From Pyrrhoderma lamaoense (Eukaryota > Basidiomycota > Agaricomycetes > Hymenochaetales > Hymenochaetaceae), in the NCBI GenBank assembly GCA_002794735.1, contig NBAZ01000003.1, positions 620,001-684,000 of the forward strand: a stretch of 64,000 nucleotides of DNA, in the 5' to 3' direction. This document shows, one piece after another, positions 48,813 through 61,494 of this stretch (position 1 is its first letter; each line of letters begins with the position of its first letter). The notes beneath the pieces are model-generated. The model did not search any database. It saw only the letters and a list, made by a program, of their open reading frames with translations, and was not told where the DNA came from. A program made the position numbers and the translations under genes.

Positions 48813-50552
48813 ATGATTGAAACGGAGCTTACGAGATGTCTCGGAATTAGTGTGTACGTTAACGTTTGCTACGTATTTGGGGACCTGGTTTTGTGTGTAC
48901 GATGACTGATGTGATGATCCCTATAGTCCTGTTGTCCAAGGTGGTATGCAATGGTTCGTACACAAGGGGGAGATAGTATATCTATAAGAAACTAAGAATG
49001 CTCCTTAGGGTTGGCGTACCACAATTGGTAGCCGCTGTTGCAAATGCGGGAGGACTCGGTATGTAATTTGCTCCTCAAAAGCTTTCTCTTGCTCTTATCC
49101 CTCCTTTTCTCTCTCTCAAAATCTATAAAGTCTGTTAATCAGCTAACCCAAGAACAAATATAAACTATCTCCATCTTGACGATGGTGATATTTCAGGTTT
49201 CCTCACAGCCCTCACACAACCAAACCCAGAGGCACTGAAGCAAGCTATATTGGACACCCGTGCGTTAACGGACAAACCATTCGGTGTAAACATCACCATT
49301 CTGCCGTCTGTTGTCTCACATGATCATGCTGCGTACGTACGTGCAGCATACGAAGAAGGTGTACGCATATTTGAAACAGCGGGAAGTGCTCGTAAGCGAA
49401 AAGTTCTCTATGTTAATTTATTTTTGAATTGTATCTAATTATGTCATTGTCTCCCCTTCCTTTTCTTAACTTTATATTCAGCGGGAAAGCTAGTGAAATT
49501 CTTGAAGGAACGTGGGTGCTTTGTGATCCATAAGTGTACAACAATACGACATGCAAAGGTTTTCTAAAACATAATACCGTCCCTGTATATTCCTCTGATA
49601 TATATGTATAGGCAGCTTGTAAACTCGGAGTAGATATGCTGAGTATAGATGGTTTTGAGTGTAATTTAACATTCTTAGACGAACCTCAAAATTCTCGCTC
49701 TAACTCCCGTTAATAACAGGCGCAGGATTCCCTGGGGAAGATGATATCGGAGGACTAGTATTAGTACGCCCTTAGTCTCTTATGATTTATATTATGCTGA
49801 TCTGTGTACTTTTTTCCCCTTCTCGTTATTTCCTTTTCTCTATAGCTTGCTAAGGCGGCGAAAGAGCTAAATATACCGTACGTTGCATCGGGAGGCATTG
49901 CGGACGGCCGGGGGCTTGCAGCCGTCCTGGCTTTAGGAGCAGAGGTATGAGCTCATACTTACTAGCAATCTTACATCTTCTCACCAATAAGTATTTGTAG
50001 GGCGCAAATATGGGTATCTACTGCTACTAATATTATCGTATCGATAATCTCATATCCACCTTTTCTTTCCCATGTAGGAACGCGGTTTATGTGTACGGTT
50101 GAAAGGTAAATATCCTCTTAAACTAAATGACGACTCTTATGATCCAAACCTTTTGAATTTAAATCAATACAAAAAGCCCGATTCACCAGAATATCAAAGA
50201 GCAAATAGTAGCCGCAACGGAGAATAATACCGTCCACCTCTACCGCAGTTTACATAATACAAACCGCGTATTCAACAATAAAGTTGCCAAGGAAGTGCTT
50301 GCTATCGAAAGCCGTCCAGGTGGAGCGAAGTTCGAAGACGTCAAAGATCTTGTAACCGGGGAACGAGGGAGGGTGGTATACGAATTAGGTGATATCGACC
50401 ATGGAATATGGACAGTTGGTCTGTCAATAGGCCTCATTAACGATATCCCAACTTGCGAAGAATTATTGAGAAGGATGGTATGTGAAGCGGAGGAAATCAT
50501 CCAAGGGCTCGGGAAACTGGTAGTACACTCCAGACCGAAAGCAAAGCTTTAA
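48813..50552 (+). CDS. nitronate monooxygenase, copy 2
   Basis: FMN-dependent oxidation of alkyl nitronates, as for copy 1. ATG 48813 (MIETELTRCLGISV). Joined exons give [172 protein letters not shown] and RPGGAKFEDVKDLVTGERG. It ends HSRPKAKL, stop 50550-50552. In place of the AGHPGED of copy 1 this copy has AGFPGED, so the usual His is replaced by Phe; activity may differ. An extra intron (donor GTAATT near 49661) splits FE-C-AGFPGED. Ten or so introns, most shared with copy 1. No one-base loss was seen. Confidence 0.88.
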
Positions 50553-50631
50553 GATCGCAAGAGCTAGCAGGCTCCAGATAGATTGGATATTATTCACTTA
50601 GAGCTTTTCCCAAAAGATTTTGGGTGAGTTA

Positions 50632-50650
50632 ATACATGTACATGTACATG
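50632..50650. repeat. short TACATG repeat
   Basis: ATACATGTACATGTACATG, a self-complementary simple repeat similar to the one at 10417-10446; it lies in the convergent 3' region between copy 2 and the aminotransferase gene. Confidence 0.7.
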
Positions 50651-50816
50651 GTTTTACATACCTCTTTCACTACTTTTATGACATAATTATGTATGTAAAA
50701 GATATCTGTCTACTAGACTATATAAATATCTATATTACTACAATCAACAAAGCATTGTCTGTTTGGCTTTTTTTCAACATATAGATATCAAACACTGATT
50801 CATGTCATATCAAGAG

Positions 50817-52858
50817 CTATACAAGAGATATCTGACTTCTGCCCCGCGCCTCGCGAACCGTTTCAGCAAGTCTACGAACAGCTTCTTCAACTTGGTCATC
50901 CGACAGTTGACTATACGAAAGCCGAATGTAAGGTGTCTTTCGTCTATCAGCCATAAAAGCGGCACCAGGAAGGGGTAAGATTCCCTTTTCAACTGCGATT
51001 GGCAGTATAGTTTCAGAATCACCATCATTTGTATCACTTGATGATGGTTGAATTAGAAGTTTTACCCTACCATGCAAAGTCGTATTGTGAGTATCGGTAT
51101 GATCATTTCGACAAATATGGGTATTACCAGAGAAACATTCCCGCATCTGGAGAAGTCCATTCAGCCAGACCATCAAGGTGAGCATGCATATAGCTTTCAA
51201 ACGTTTCCTTCCTCCTCCGATAGAAACTTGCAACACTAGCCACATGAGCCGAGAATCCATCGTATCCCCAAGCTTGGAACATTGCGTCAGTGATAACTTG
51301 GGTAAGAGTAGAAGCTTGCAAGTTCGAAATTGATGTCTTCAAGATATCACGGAAATAATGTATATCAATTTCACGAAAATTCGACTCTAATTTTAGGTAG
51401 TAGATGCATTTCATTCGCATCGTACTTACATGACTGTCAATAGCCTCCATGATAGGAATCGGTCCACTTGCAAAACCAATTCTGAAGCCACTGGAAACGA
51501 TCTTGGACAGACTGTCAAAGCGGATCACACGACCGAGTTCGGACTGTTCAGTTTCCAGCTCAAAATAGGATGCGGGTCGTGGAGATGTCCCAAAGTACAA
51601 GTAATAGTAAGGATCGTCTAGTCATTTATTTCCATTATATCAGTGAGTATTTGGATAAGATATTTATGAGAAGAGTTATCCGAATCGAACCTTCAAATAT
51701 CAAAAAATTGTGTTTCCTCGCTAGGGAGAGAATCTCACGCCGCCTCTCAGTCGGAGACGTAGCTCCCGAGGGATTACAGCCATACTAAAGGCTACAATTA
51801 GCGGAGAAAGAATATTCACGATGATCGTGATATTAGCTTACTGGTACAGTATATAAGATTTTAGGCTTTGGCCTTGATTCCGGCCAATTCTCGAGTACTT
51901 CTTTGAGAGAAGAGGGTTTGATACCCTTAGTATCGGAATCAACAGCTGATATTGCCGGAAGAAGAAGGTATTCATGATCAGCTACATTTTCTATCACATT
52001 GTCATACGACATTGATCTTACCAACGATGTTGCATTTTAGTCTTTCTAAAATCGGGATGAAGGGGCTATAATAAGATAAAAAAGTCACTCTCATCGTCAA
52101 CTAACCAAAACAAAGCAACAAACGCATAGACTGGCGTCTCTAACAGAACATAATCCCCTGGGTTGAGTAAAGAATGGGTCGCCTATACCATCTAATTAAC
52201 AATTTGTTTATTCAATATTCAATTCAATATTTTACACACTTTATACAGGACATCCTGCGATCCGTTTCCAACCGATAATCTCCATCCTTCTTTTTCTCCC
52301 ATCACTCGTTTATGTGAGCTCTTTTGCAGCCCTGCAAGCCAGTTGATAAGGCTCGGTACACCCGTTGTCGGCCCATATTGTAGCGCTTGCTCCATCTTTT
52401 GTCCTGTGAGACTGATAACCTCTTCTTTACTGTGGTCCATTGGAGACCGCATAGTGAACTGCAGAGATGTCATGGGGAAGGTGGATACATTTGGTTTCCC
52501 TGCAAGTAGAGTAAGCGTTCCTGGAATTTTCTCATAAGGTTCCAGTTTCCTAACTAATGTGGGAGTTTATTAGTCGATGCCTAGTGTAAAAAGGTATATG
52601 TACACAATAACTCACTTGCGTTAGAGGTAGCACTCCGACTTGCAATAGATAGGAACTGCTCATAAAACACTCTTGAAAGTGGTGAGGGTACTTGTGGCTG
52701 AGTGTTCATAATTTTGGATGAAAGAATTAAGTTTGAGTTTAAGGTCGTGATACTTCGCCCTATTGTTAAAGACTAACCGTTGGTAGTTGCGCTTGAAGAG
52801 GAATAGAACCAACACTGTCTACTTGGGTACGCTTGACAGAGACAGACTCAAATGTCAT
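50817..52858 (-). CDS. Aro8/AADAT-like class I PLP aminotransferase
   Basis: The family comprises fungal aromatic/2-aminoadipate aminotransferases, some of which also act on kynurenine. ATG 52858 (MTFESVSVKRTQVDSV). Segments in order: PQVPSPLSRVFYEQFL, IPGTLTLLAGKPNVSTFPMT, LQYGPTTGVPSLINWLAGLQ, WRLSVGNGSQDVLYK, ATHSLLNPGDYVLLETPVYA, SSLKEVLENWPESRPKPKIL, YTVP, YGCNPSGATSPTERRREI (Asn of CNPSG), DDPYYYLYFG (Asp and Tyr), IRFDSLSKIVSSGFRIGF (Lys of SLSK binds PLP), WTSPDAGMFLW and the C-terminal KTPYIRLSYSQLSDDQVEEA (Arg binds substrate carboxylate). The stop is 50817-50819. About eight short introns. It faces nitronate monooxygenase copy 2. Substrate choice cannot be decided from sequence. 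Confidence 0.87.
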
Positions 52859-54959
52859 ATTTAACTTCTATAATAACCAAAAAGTTGTAGAAGGTATATA
52901 TGTTAAAAATGTCAAGTCACTGGGTGATACGCTCTTACCTGCTTTATGTTACTTTGGGTGCCTGATATTCGAGTCATAACTATTTCATGTATGTCATCGA
53001 ATTAATGAATAAGATAAGATAAACACGATGCTGTGTCCGCTCCATCCGAGATCTGAGATGAATATGGATCCGCCCGAAGGGATATAGGAACCTAAGATCG
53101 TGTTTTTTCACTCTCTGTTCCATGGCGGGTTCTCCTTATACGACACGTGGGATTGTGTGCAAAATACTAAGTGTTGCTGTGTTCCTTTTCAACAGGAACA
53201 TGAAGAAGCTAGCTCAAGTTCATAGTCATCTGCGTTTTTCAAGTCCCATCAAATAGTTTTTTTTGTCATATACTAAGCAGGAAAGCCGCCATTAAACTGT
53301 ATATATAAGCAATGAATTGATTTATATTGTCGGCGTGATTACTGTTGATACAACAAACGACTTCAAGAATTAAACTTTCGCATCAGATTTGCTGTGAAAT
53401 TGTATGACATATGGGCTGACTTTGATGGTCGTGCTCTTTTAAGTTGTTATCAGCACTTCACAAAGATGATGGAAATAGTCAGAGGAACCTTGTGCGTCAA
53501 TGACCTGAATGTTATTACAAAAACCGGAAAACACTCTAAACAGTTGTATCACATAACAACGATGACGTTACATAACATAATTACACACGCCACATAGCTT
53601 CCATTAACATCGCTATCTGTCATATAATTATACTCAACGTCCATACTGCGTAAACAAAAAGTGTCGTTTCAAGTGTTTGATGCATATCAACATATTAACA
53701 TCTAAGAGTGCGAGTGTATGTTTATCACGTCAACAACTGGGTGGAGTTTATAGTTCTCGAAGAGGTTCAGAGACGTCCATATAAGAAAGAGCACGTATGA
53801 AAAGAACCAATTGTCTCTCTATTCAAACTCCAGGTTATCATCAGCAGACGGATATCAGACATGTCTCTAGAGATCTCAGAGCATCGAAGGCTGATGAAAG
53901 GTGCTTTCTCTCCAAAAATCGTACTCTATTCAAAGGAGGAGGCATGATTGAAATGTTTTCTTTTATCTTTTCAATGCACTAGATAGAAGAGAAAATATGG
54001 TATGTATGTTGTAATATGTAAGGAGGTATAATACCTTACAAGAGAGTAACAGAAAGAGCCCGAAGGACCTGCAAAAGTCATAGAACACAGTTATTAGAAA
54101 GAGATGATTCACAATACATACTCAAGATTTCTGATAAGAAAATTGTTTTGGAGATATGATTCAGGAATTGTCTATTTTCTTTGATACAGATCGCGTTGCT
54201 TCTAATTTGTGCATCAAAAGATGTGAGGGAAAGGAAAACAAAGCTTCTATTCTCAGCAGGAAACTTCGACTGATGAGATCAGCAGAACAAGACAATTAGT
54301 GAAGTGCTCGGCTAGTTTTCTGTGATTGTAGGTGAGATTAACCTGATTTTATCTTTTGATATCTGTGTTAGACGATTGCGATCCCTATAGCGATCAGTGG
54401 CAGGACCAAGAGAAGGTGGTGTAAGGACAAGAGAGCTCTAGATACACACATCCCGGAGGCATGAAAAGCGAGCAGGTACGACAAGGATGTGGAGTATCGG
54501 AGGAGAGGGAAAAGTCGGTTCAGATGATGAAACAAGCTCGGTAATGAAAAAAAGAAGGATGAGTTTGGAAAGAAATAGACTATCCCCTTCCCTAAGAAGC
54601 GTGTCCCGGATCGCTTTTGTACGCGTGTAACAGTCGCGCGTCCGCTTTTTTCTCAGCCAGCAAAGGTAAAAGGTCGTATCGTCGTCGTTCTCCGACCGTC
54701 AGGCCCATCTCACTCGCTGCTCGCAGCCTGTTTGCTCACTCCAGGCTCCATCTCGTGCCGTTCTTGTCTGTCTTGGAGACACTTCGCCTCCAAACCGTTG
54801 CTGTGTACCTTCATCTGTCGGCTTGTGCACCGCCCAACAGCGGTCTACGCGTGTTTTCTGACCTAACGCGTCGTTTCAAAGTACATTAAAGACCCGGAGA
54901 GCCCATTTCGTTCCTCTGCTACTTCATATTACTTTCTGTCGTTGTTCCACAAGCACACG
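52859..54959. other. divergent intergenic region, 2.1 kb
   Basis: Between the starts of the aminotransferase gene and the disordered-protein gene. AT-rich with a GC-richer part after 54600 (CpG-containing, probably the promoter/leader of the gene at 54960). No gene supported. Confidence 0.45.
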
Positions 54960-56642
54960 ATGTCTACTCGCGCACCTTCAGAGCCAGAGCTAACAGACGA
55001 AAAACTCGAACGGGTATTTTCTCTATTCACTATTACTACATATCAATATGTAACTCAAAATTGTTGTTCTCAGGTGTTCCGGGAGATAGAAGAGGCTAGT
55101 GAGCGGCGAGCTATTGAAGAGGAAGAGAGTTCCCACCCAGGTCCTCTTGAATCCCTCACTCGGGTACCCTCTGCTGTAAAGCAGCATCGGAGACAAAGCA
55201 TCAGTATCTCCCGGGTTGGTAGTGTAAGTATCGCATTTCCCCTTCGTCAGGATTTCGTTCAGGATCTCAAAACCTAACTCTATATGCAGTTTCCCGAGGT
55301 ACAACCAGAGTATATTCCTAGTCATGCTGCGTCCCCTTTGCCGTGGACCGGTCCAACTCCAATGTACAATGTCGGATCACAAGTAGGCGCATCTACTTCT
55401 TCATTTGAAGTAGATTCTGGATCGTCTTTTACTTCCGGATCCGCGTACGATACCCAACTCGATGACGAAGAAATTCACCACACTACACAGAAAGAGACAA
55501 TTGTCGGACGTCGTAATACACTTACAAAAGCTGTCTCAAGTGCATTTGCAAAGACTCTTACCCGTATCCGTTCTCGGGGTGCTCTGAATGAAATGGATCC
55601 GGCGGATACGGGCAGTTCAGTTATTATTGGTGTTGTTCATGAGGCGACAACAACTGTAAAGGCTGCTGAAGCAGACATGATTGCAGAAAATGAAAGCGGG
55701 GTCGCACCAGATAGCGGCATGCAGGCTGATCTCGCCCCAAGTCGACGTATGAGTATGACAATCACAGCAGAGATCAGCGCTGCTGCTCCCATCTCGACGT
55801 CCCGATCCCGTTCCGGGAGTATAATAAAACTTCGGAGTAAGCGCAGTCAAACAAATGATGTAAAGACATCTCAGCCCCAGTTGCCAAGCGAGCCTATGCC
55901 TGGGGACAACTCCGGCTCGGGAGACAATGCTGGTCTCGATACGTTGTTTGTACCTGCTGTAGCGGCTGCCGATAGCTCAAACACCAAAGGACTAAGTCAG
56001 AAGCAGTCTCGCCGACTTTCTCAGCTAGCAAAAACACTGGCCCAGAAGCTTCGCCGTTCATTGTCGAGTGACAACTCGACTATGTTGGCTAGTCTTGTTA
56101 AAGACAAGGAAAAAGAAAAGGGTAAAGGGACGGCTGAACAGAAAGTAAGCAAGGCGCAACCAACAATCGCTGCTGAGGATAGTCTTTCTAAGCGTCAAAA
56201 GCCTCCGCCACCTCTTACACCTCCACTCCCATCTGTACGTGTAGACGAGGCAGTATCAGCTTCAAAATCTCCTACAGTAGAAGTGGCAGCTGGTATTCCG
56301 CTTCCTCCGTCCCCTTCGTTTACAAGTTATCCTCCTCCCTTCTCACCTGCATTCCCGGGCGTTATCTCTGCCGCAATGATCCCACTGCCCCCATCTCCTG
56401 TAACGTCAAGCACTCCTCAAAGTAGACAGTCACAAGCTGAGGGCGCTACTGGCAACGTTGCTGAGGGTGCCGAAGAGGGTGCCGAAGACGACGCCGTATC
56501 TGTGAAGTCTGGGGCACCTACGGAGATGGTAGAAGGTGCCATCACCCCAAGAGCTAGTGAAATCACTTCCACTATCGAAAGACTTACCATCGATGAAACG
56601 ACTGAGGCTAGTGATATCGATGGATCCATCCCGACACCGTAA
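54960..56642 (+). CDS. unrecognised Ser/Pro-rich disordered protein
   Basis: ATG 54960 (MSTRAPSEPELTDEKLER). Two short introns (about 55015-55073, GTATTTT...CTCAG, and about 55222-55289, GTAAGTA...TGCAG) join VFREIEEASERRAIEEEESS, a helical acidic segment, and FPEVQPEYIPSHAASPLPW. The rest is one long exon: RRNTLTKAVSSAFAKTLTRI, RRLSQLAKTLAQKLRRSLSS (basic, probably amphipathic), a KDKEKEKGKG stretch, proline-rich segments (KPPPPLTPPLP, IPLPPSP twice) and an acidic, Ala/Glu-rich C-terminus ending DIDGSIPTP. The two similar basic helices might bind membrane or partner proteins and PPPP segments suit SH3/WW partners, both inference. No family recognised. Confidence 0.65.
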
Positions 56643-57827
56643 ATTCTTCTTCTCTTCTTTCTTTGGGTTTTTCTTCGTTTTGCCATTTTAATACAGTTTT
56701 ATTATACGAACACTGCTGGTTTACGTTCGAATTCCAATCCTTTTTTTGCTTGTCTGATATTCGTTCGCTACTTCCTTTCTTCAATCAGGTTCATGCTAGA
56801 CTTTCCTTACATCGTGAGCTCAGAAAGCCTTTTTAAACGCTACCATTTATCCTTGAGCACCTCTGTTATTGGCAAGTACGCAGCTATTTACCAACCTTCT
56901 TTTTTGGCTCCTGAAAACAAACATCCTCCCTATCATCACTCATAAAAAAAGGTTTCTTGCACACGCTTCTTCATCTCTTCTGCTTCCGTCTTGAGCTACC
57001 ATCCTCTTCATCCTGTGCTTGTAATCCCTTTTACTGGACGCATTTTCTAATATTTATCTCTTGCATTCACGTTCATCTTCGCATTGCGTCAATTGTTATC
57101 CCCTTCCTTCACATTCAATTAGCTCCTTCCGATACTCTACCACTCAGACTAAACGTACTCAACCTTTCTTCTACGTTTTAGTCATAATGTCTTCTCTTTT
57201 CTCCACCACTCTCTTGTCCATACTTGAGTTATCAGAGTCGACCCCACTCTTTCCACTCCTTACTTAGCAATTATCTTGTCAGCCCCACCTTCAATTGGTC
57301 CACTGTTCATACTTACATGCATTTACTGCCCAGCATCTTTTTTTCCATGAATGTTCTTTCATGTTTGTTATCGAGTCTGCAGTTTCATCTCTTCATCTCT
57401 ATGTTTTCTCTCCATTTCTTCTTTCTTTCGGGTTGTTATATAGTGGCAATCTCCACCTAGTATTTTTTTCCCGCAACATTCATTGGTTAAGCTCTAGCTT
57501 CTATAAATACTACTTTGTATCCTATCATCTTTTTAGAATATACTTGTATACTCTTTTCCAGAATTTCCACTTGATTGAGTGAGTATTCTAAGAGTACGCA
57601 TGGCCATATTTTTGCTAATTGGACGTAATTTCACGCATTTTGTGTTGCCTTGATATCAGCCAAGTGAAGATGCTTGCTTTTATTGACTCCAGGTTGTTTG
57701 GTAATGACAATAACTAAAGTTTGACGCGTTTCGCGACGCGAACTCGTAGTACCTAATTAAATCAGTAAACAGGTCACGCGGCTTGTTGAACCCTGATTAG
57801 ATAAACTCCGCTTGAAAAGACCCTGGA
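56643..57827. other. pyrimidine-rich intergenic region
   Basis: About 1.2 kb. The plus strand is strongly C/T-rich from about 56890 to 57480. The ORFs here are made of the resulting Ser/Phe/Leu/Pro codons and are not credible genes. It separates two plus-strand genes, so it contains a 3' UTR and a promoter. Confidence 0.55.
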
Positions 57828-57875
57828 ATGGCCACTGATCGGCATTACTACTTGTGTGCAACCATATTCAAGTCG

Positions 57876-58340
57876 ATGCCTCTTCCTACTCACCTTCCAC
57901 ACGTTCTCTACGCAACAGCACTCACTTCTCTCGCGCTCCATCTTTTAACAACACGCAAAGAAGGTAAAGCCGCACGATCAAAGGCTGACGCACGTCTTTC
58001 GCTGCTCGACGGCCTTGCAACACGTTTGCGTTCTGGAGAGCTTGTGTCTCGTGATGAAGTTGTAAGATTACAGCGGTTAATGCGTGAAAATAATGGGGAT
58101 AGTACGGGCTCCGGCTCCGGTAAGAATCTTGATGCTCTGGGAAGCTCAGAAGCTGTGGAAAAGGATGTCGACTGGAAAACTGTGTTACTTGGACGTCCTG
58201 AAGATAAGGAGAGTACTAATAGGAACGAAAAGAAGATTGTGAACGAATGGAATATTGGTAAGTGGGATAATAAAAAAGGCAACTGGGGGCCATCATCTGA
58301 CCAAAATTTAGCTTTTTCTGGGGAGGGTAGAGAGCGATGA
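57876..58340 (+). CDS. small protein with N-terminal hydrophobic helix
   Basis: A single-exon frame of 154 residues from ATG 57876 (MPLPTHLPHVLYATALTSLA); an in-frame ATG at 57828 would add 16 residues. After a hydrophobic helix (VLYATALTSLALHLL) comes a basic helix (RKEGKAARSKADARLSLLDG), LATRLRSGELVSRDEVVRLQ (charged amphipathic), a Gly/Ser linker, VDWKTVLLGRP and a polar C-terminus with WNIGKWDNKKGNWG. The arrangement suggests a membrane-anchored small protein with a coiled segment, possibly mitochondrial, but I do not recognise a family. Codon use and open length support a real gene. Confidence 0.6.
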   Translation: MPLPTHLPHVLYATALTSLALHLLTTRKEGKAARSKADARLSLLDGLATRLRSGELVSRDEVVRLQRLMRENNGDSTGSGSGKNLDALGSSEAVEKDVDWKTVLLGRPEDKESTNRNEKKIVNEWNIGKWDNKKGNWGPSSDQNLAFSGEGRER

Positions 58341-60284
58341 AACATGTTCACTGTGACCTTGTGTTTACCTCTTCTCACACAATCTCGCGTGAGCAATGTT
58401 TTCGTGTTCATAGTTCATATATATTACATGCTTATTGTGATATATGTTCTTGCACCCGCTATAATCTAGATCCTACCCGCAAGTCTTGTTTGTAGCGATT
58501 ACATCCAAGTCGTAATGCTTCTCCGCCTTGATGTAATTATGTTTTTCAAACGGGTTCATTAGCATCCTTGTATCATACTTCGTTTCAAGAGTAGGAACTC
58601 CGGAGGCCAATATCGTTTCCTGAAATGAACGTGCGAAAGAAGTGAAGAAGAATTTTACTCCGAGGTGTTCAAGTTCATAAATCAAATCTATGAGTTCAGA
58701 AGTAACACACCCTTCGTTTAATGTCAAAAACATAATGTACCCCCTTCCCACCAGACACTGTGAGACTCTCCCGGATTTTTTGGCAGATGGAGAACTAGCA
58801 ATACCACGTTCTTGCCCTACAATACAAATAGGTTGAGCTTGTGAACCTGAGGCAAAGTTTTTGTCTCTCGTTTATGGGGTTACCTACGCGACATGTTCCT
58901 ATTTATACTAACAAGCTGAAGGTTCACTCCCTAAATGCATCCATATCGTGTTTATACTCAGGCGAATTGGATGGCTTGTCATCCGATGCAACTCGGACGA
59001 TGTGATCAATCTATCTTTGAAAGGCTCATAAATCTACGATGGGCTTCTGGAAGTTTTTAATCTCATAGAAGTCTCAGGGGCCAGGATCCACCGCCATGCA
59101 TAAAGTTGCAGGACCTCACAAGGCATTCCAAAAAGGTCAAAGTGTATCTCGCGGCTGTTTATTCCTTATCTGTACAGTGTATACCTGGAAATAATGGACC
59201 CAGTAATGAATGAAGTAGATTTGTGAAATGACTTTTTGTTCAAACTCCGATATCTATAGACGGACATCTATCCTACTTCTAGTCGGACTTCGGAGTTCTT
59301 CAGCTCTGAACGACGGACTCTTCAAAGCTTCTTGAATTTTACTTTGTTCCTAATTTTGAAAATTGTGGGTTAGAATTGATCTATAAAGCCTTACAAATAC
59401 CGGTATCACCTTATCCAAAAAAGGCAAGTTTGTTCTTTTATCCTGGTTTCAATTACTTCTTTGATTAAGGTTCAGACAGATCGACTAAATAATACAAGGT
59501 TTTTTATATGCTAAAATGTAGGCGACGTAATTGGCATTTAACCCGCGCCTTGAAGTAAGGTAACTCCGCCAGACCAGAAAGTGATCCGAAAGTAATTACA
59601 GCTTACGAGCGCCCGACTAATACTTGGGTTTCCTTCGATCTTGATGGAGTCTGAGAATATTACAAGAGTTCATAGGGCTCAGAATACCGGTCTCTAGCCT
59701 CTTATCGATAACATCACGAATCATCAAGGAAGGAGATTCGTTCGTAAAAGGTCCAGCATGATCATTACTGGATTGATTCAGGGCCCGGCTATAAACTCCT
59801 GGCTGTCACCTAGCTTAAGGAGGAGGACAGCAGTGATTAAGAAAGATGAATTGGGATGTTACATGTACGTTACATGGTACACATCGATGAGTGTGACCCA
59901 TATTTGTTTGTACCGATTGTACATGTAATTTGAGTTTTTGGTTCCGAACACGAGGTTTCCCAGCCTCACATTCGGAGAACCGCACACACGTGTTGATTTG
60001 TAGTCAAAGGCCCTAAGCCTGATATTCAGCCCCAAATATGAGTATGCCATGGCCTAGCTTAGTTTCGTTCTCCCAGAAATACACCTAGACGGGTGCGTCG
60101 CCTTTTCGCCGACAACTATAGGGAAGGGGCGCAATTGCCTGCAAAGTGTCAAGTTCCAGATCCAACGTTTGCATACTCTATATAACACAGCTCCCTTCTT
60201 AACACAGCCTCGGAGCGTTCCTCATCAACGCCCCCACCCACATATAACAATCTTGTAAAAGTTGACGGCGACGCACCTTCCACG
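58341..60284. other. intergenic, 1.9 kb, no gene seen
   Basis: AT-rich spacer between two plus-strand genes. Short minus-strand ORFs at 58473-58751 and 59859-60050 have no family features. Confidence 0.45.
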
Positions 60285-61494
60285 ATGAACCTGGATGATG
60301 TCCAGTTTGACCCCCAACAGGGATTCCTCACCAGAGTTGAATCCCTAACTTCTCTTTTCACTGACGACGAACAACGGGATCAGATTCCGGTTCCGATGCG
60401 TCATGAAAAGTATTACATTGATAGTGGGGACGTTGTCTTTCAGGTATGTACCTCCTTATACTACTTCTACTAACCGGAATAGAATAATGATGCATATGGC
60501 ATTGTAGGTCGAAAGCACATTATTCCGAGTGCATAGATATTTTTTTGTGCGCGAGTCTCCTGTGTTTCGCGACATGCTGGCACTCCCAGCGCCTATTCTT
60601 TCGGACATAGAAGGTACGTCAGATGAACGGCCAATTCATCTGCCGCAGATCTCAAGGACTGAGTTTGAGAATTTCCTTTGGGTATTCTATAATCCGTATG
60701 TTATATTTCGATTTTCCCTGTAGAAAATACGTTTCTGTATCTCTCTAATTGAACAAATCTAGGAGATACTCGCATGACGATGCTACAGTTGAAGTTTGGA
60801 CTTCAATATTATCTCTTGCTCATCGATGGGACTTTCCTGAAGTCCGAGCCCTTGCATTCCGTACTCTCAGTGAGCAGAAGAATCTTCATGTCCCACCAGT
60901 TACGCGTCTCGTGCTCGCGGATAAGTACGATGCTCCGGCCCATTGGAGAGCACAGGCCATTTCGGAGCTGGGTGCCCGGAAGGAACCGCTCACTGAAGAG
61001 GAAGGTGAACAACTTGGAATGGCAACGGTGATTCAAGTGGCAAAAGTGCGGGAATACTTCGTAGGCCGGATTGGATGGACTGGAAGAGATAGAACTCGAG
61101 CTGACGACGATGGGTATCGAACACGGGCCGCCCGTCATGGACGGTCGTGGTCAAGATCATCGTCCAGATCAAATCGAGGTCCGGTCGTACCACCTCCAGT
61201 TATGCATCCTCCAAGTCCTGTACCTGTCATTCCCCAATTCCCTCCTGGCCATCTGCCGGATACGTGGTACGTACCGCCCGGACCTGCACTTTATACTCCA
61301 TACTTAACGGAAGCGCAACTTCATGACGTACGTACCAAATCAAAATTTATGTGCTCATTTGATCTCAAATTAACCTGAACTTTATATTATATTGACGACA
61401 GACTTACCCCAACCCCTCTAATTGGCCTCAACAACCAGACAACGTAAAGAAGCGAGGCCGGCTCTCAAAGATTTGGAAGTCGATACGCAAGTGA
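60285..61494 (+). CDS. BTB/POZ domain protein
   Basis: ATG 60285 (MNLDDVQFDPQQGFLTRVES). The BTB fold follows: KYYIDSGDVVFQ, then after an intron VESTLFRVHRYFFVRESPVF, RDMLALPAP, RPIHLPQISRTEFENFLWVF and YNPRYSHDD. A helical region typical of fungal BTB proteins comes next (WTSILSLAHRWDFPEVRALA, LADKYDAPAHWRAQAISELG). The C-terminal part is disordered: RSWSRSSSRSNRGPVVPPP and a Pro-rich region. After a final intron (GTACGT...CGACAG) it reads TYPNPSNWPQQPDNVKKRG, ending IWKSIRK, stop 61492-61494. The type is common and expanded in Agaricomycetes. It may mediate protein contacts or ubiquitin-ligase assembly, but no target can be named. Four exons, all joints in frame. Confidence 0.82.

Noticed and set aside
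56900..57582. Several Ser/Phe/Leu-rich plus-strand ORFs
   Set aside because: They follow from the C/T-rich composition of the strand and overlap one another in different frames.
58473..58751. 92-codon minus-strand ORF
   Set aside because: Open length alone is not convincing in this AT-rich spacer; no family features or exon partners.
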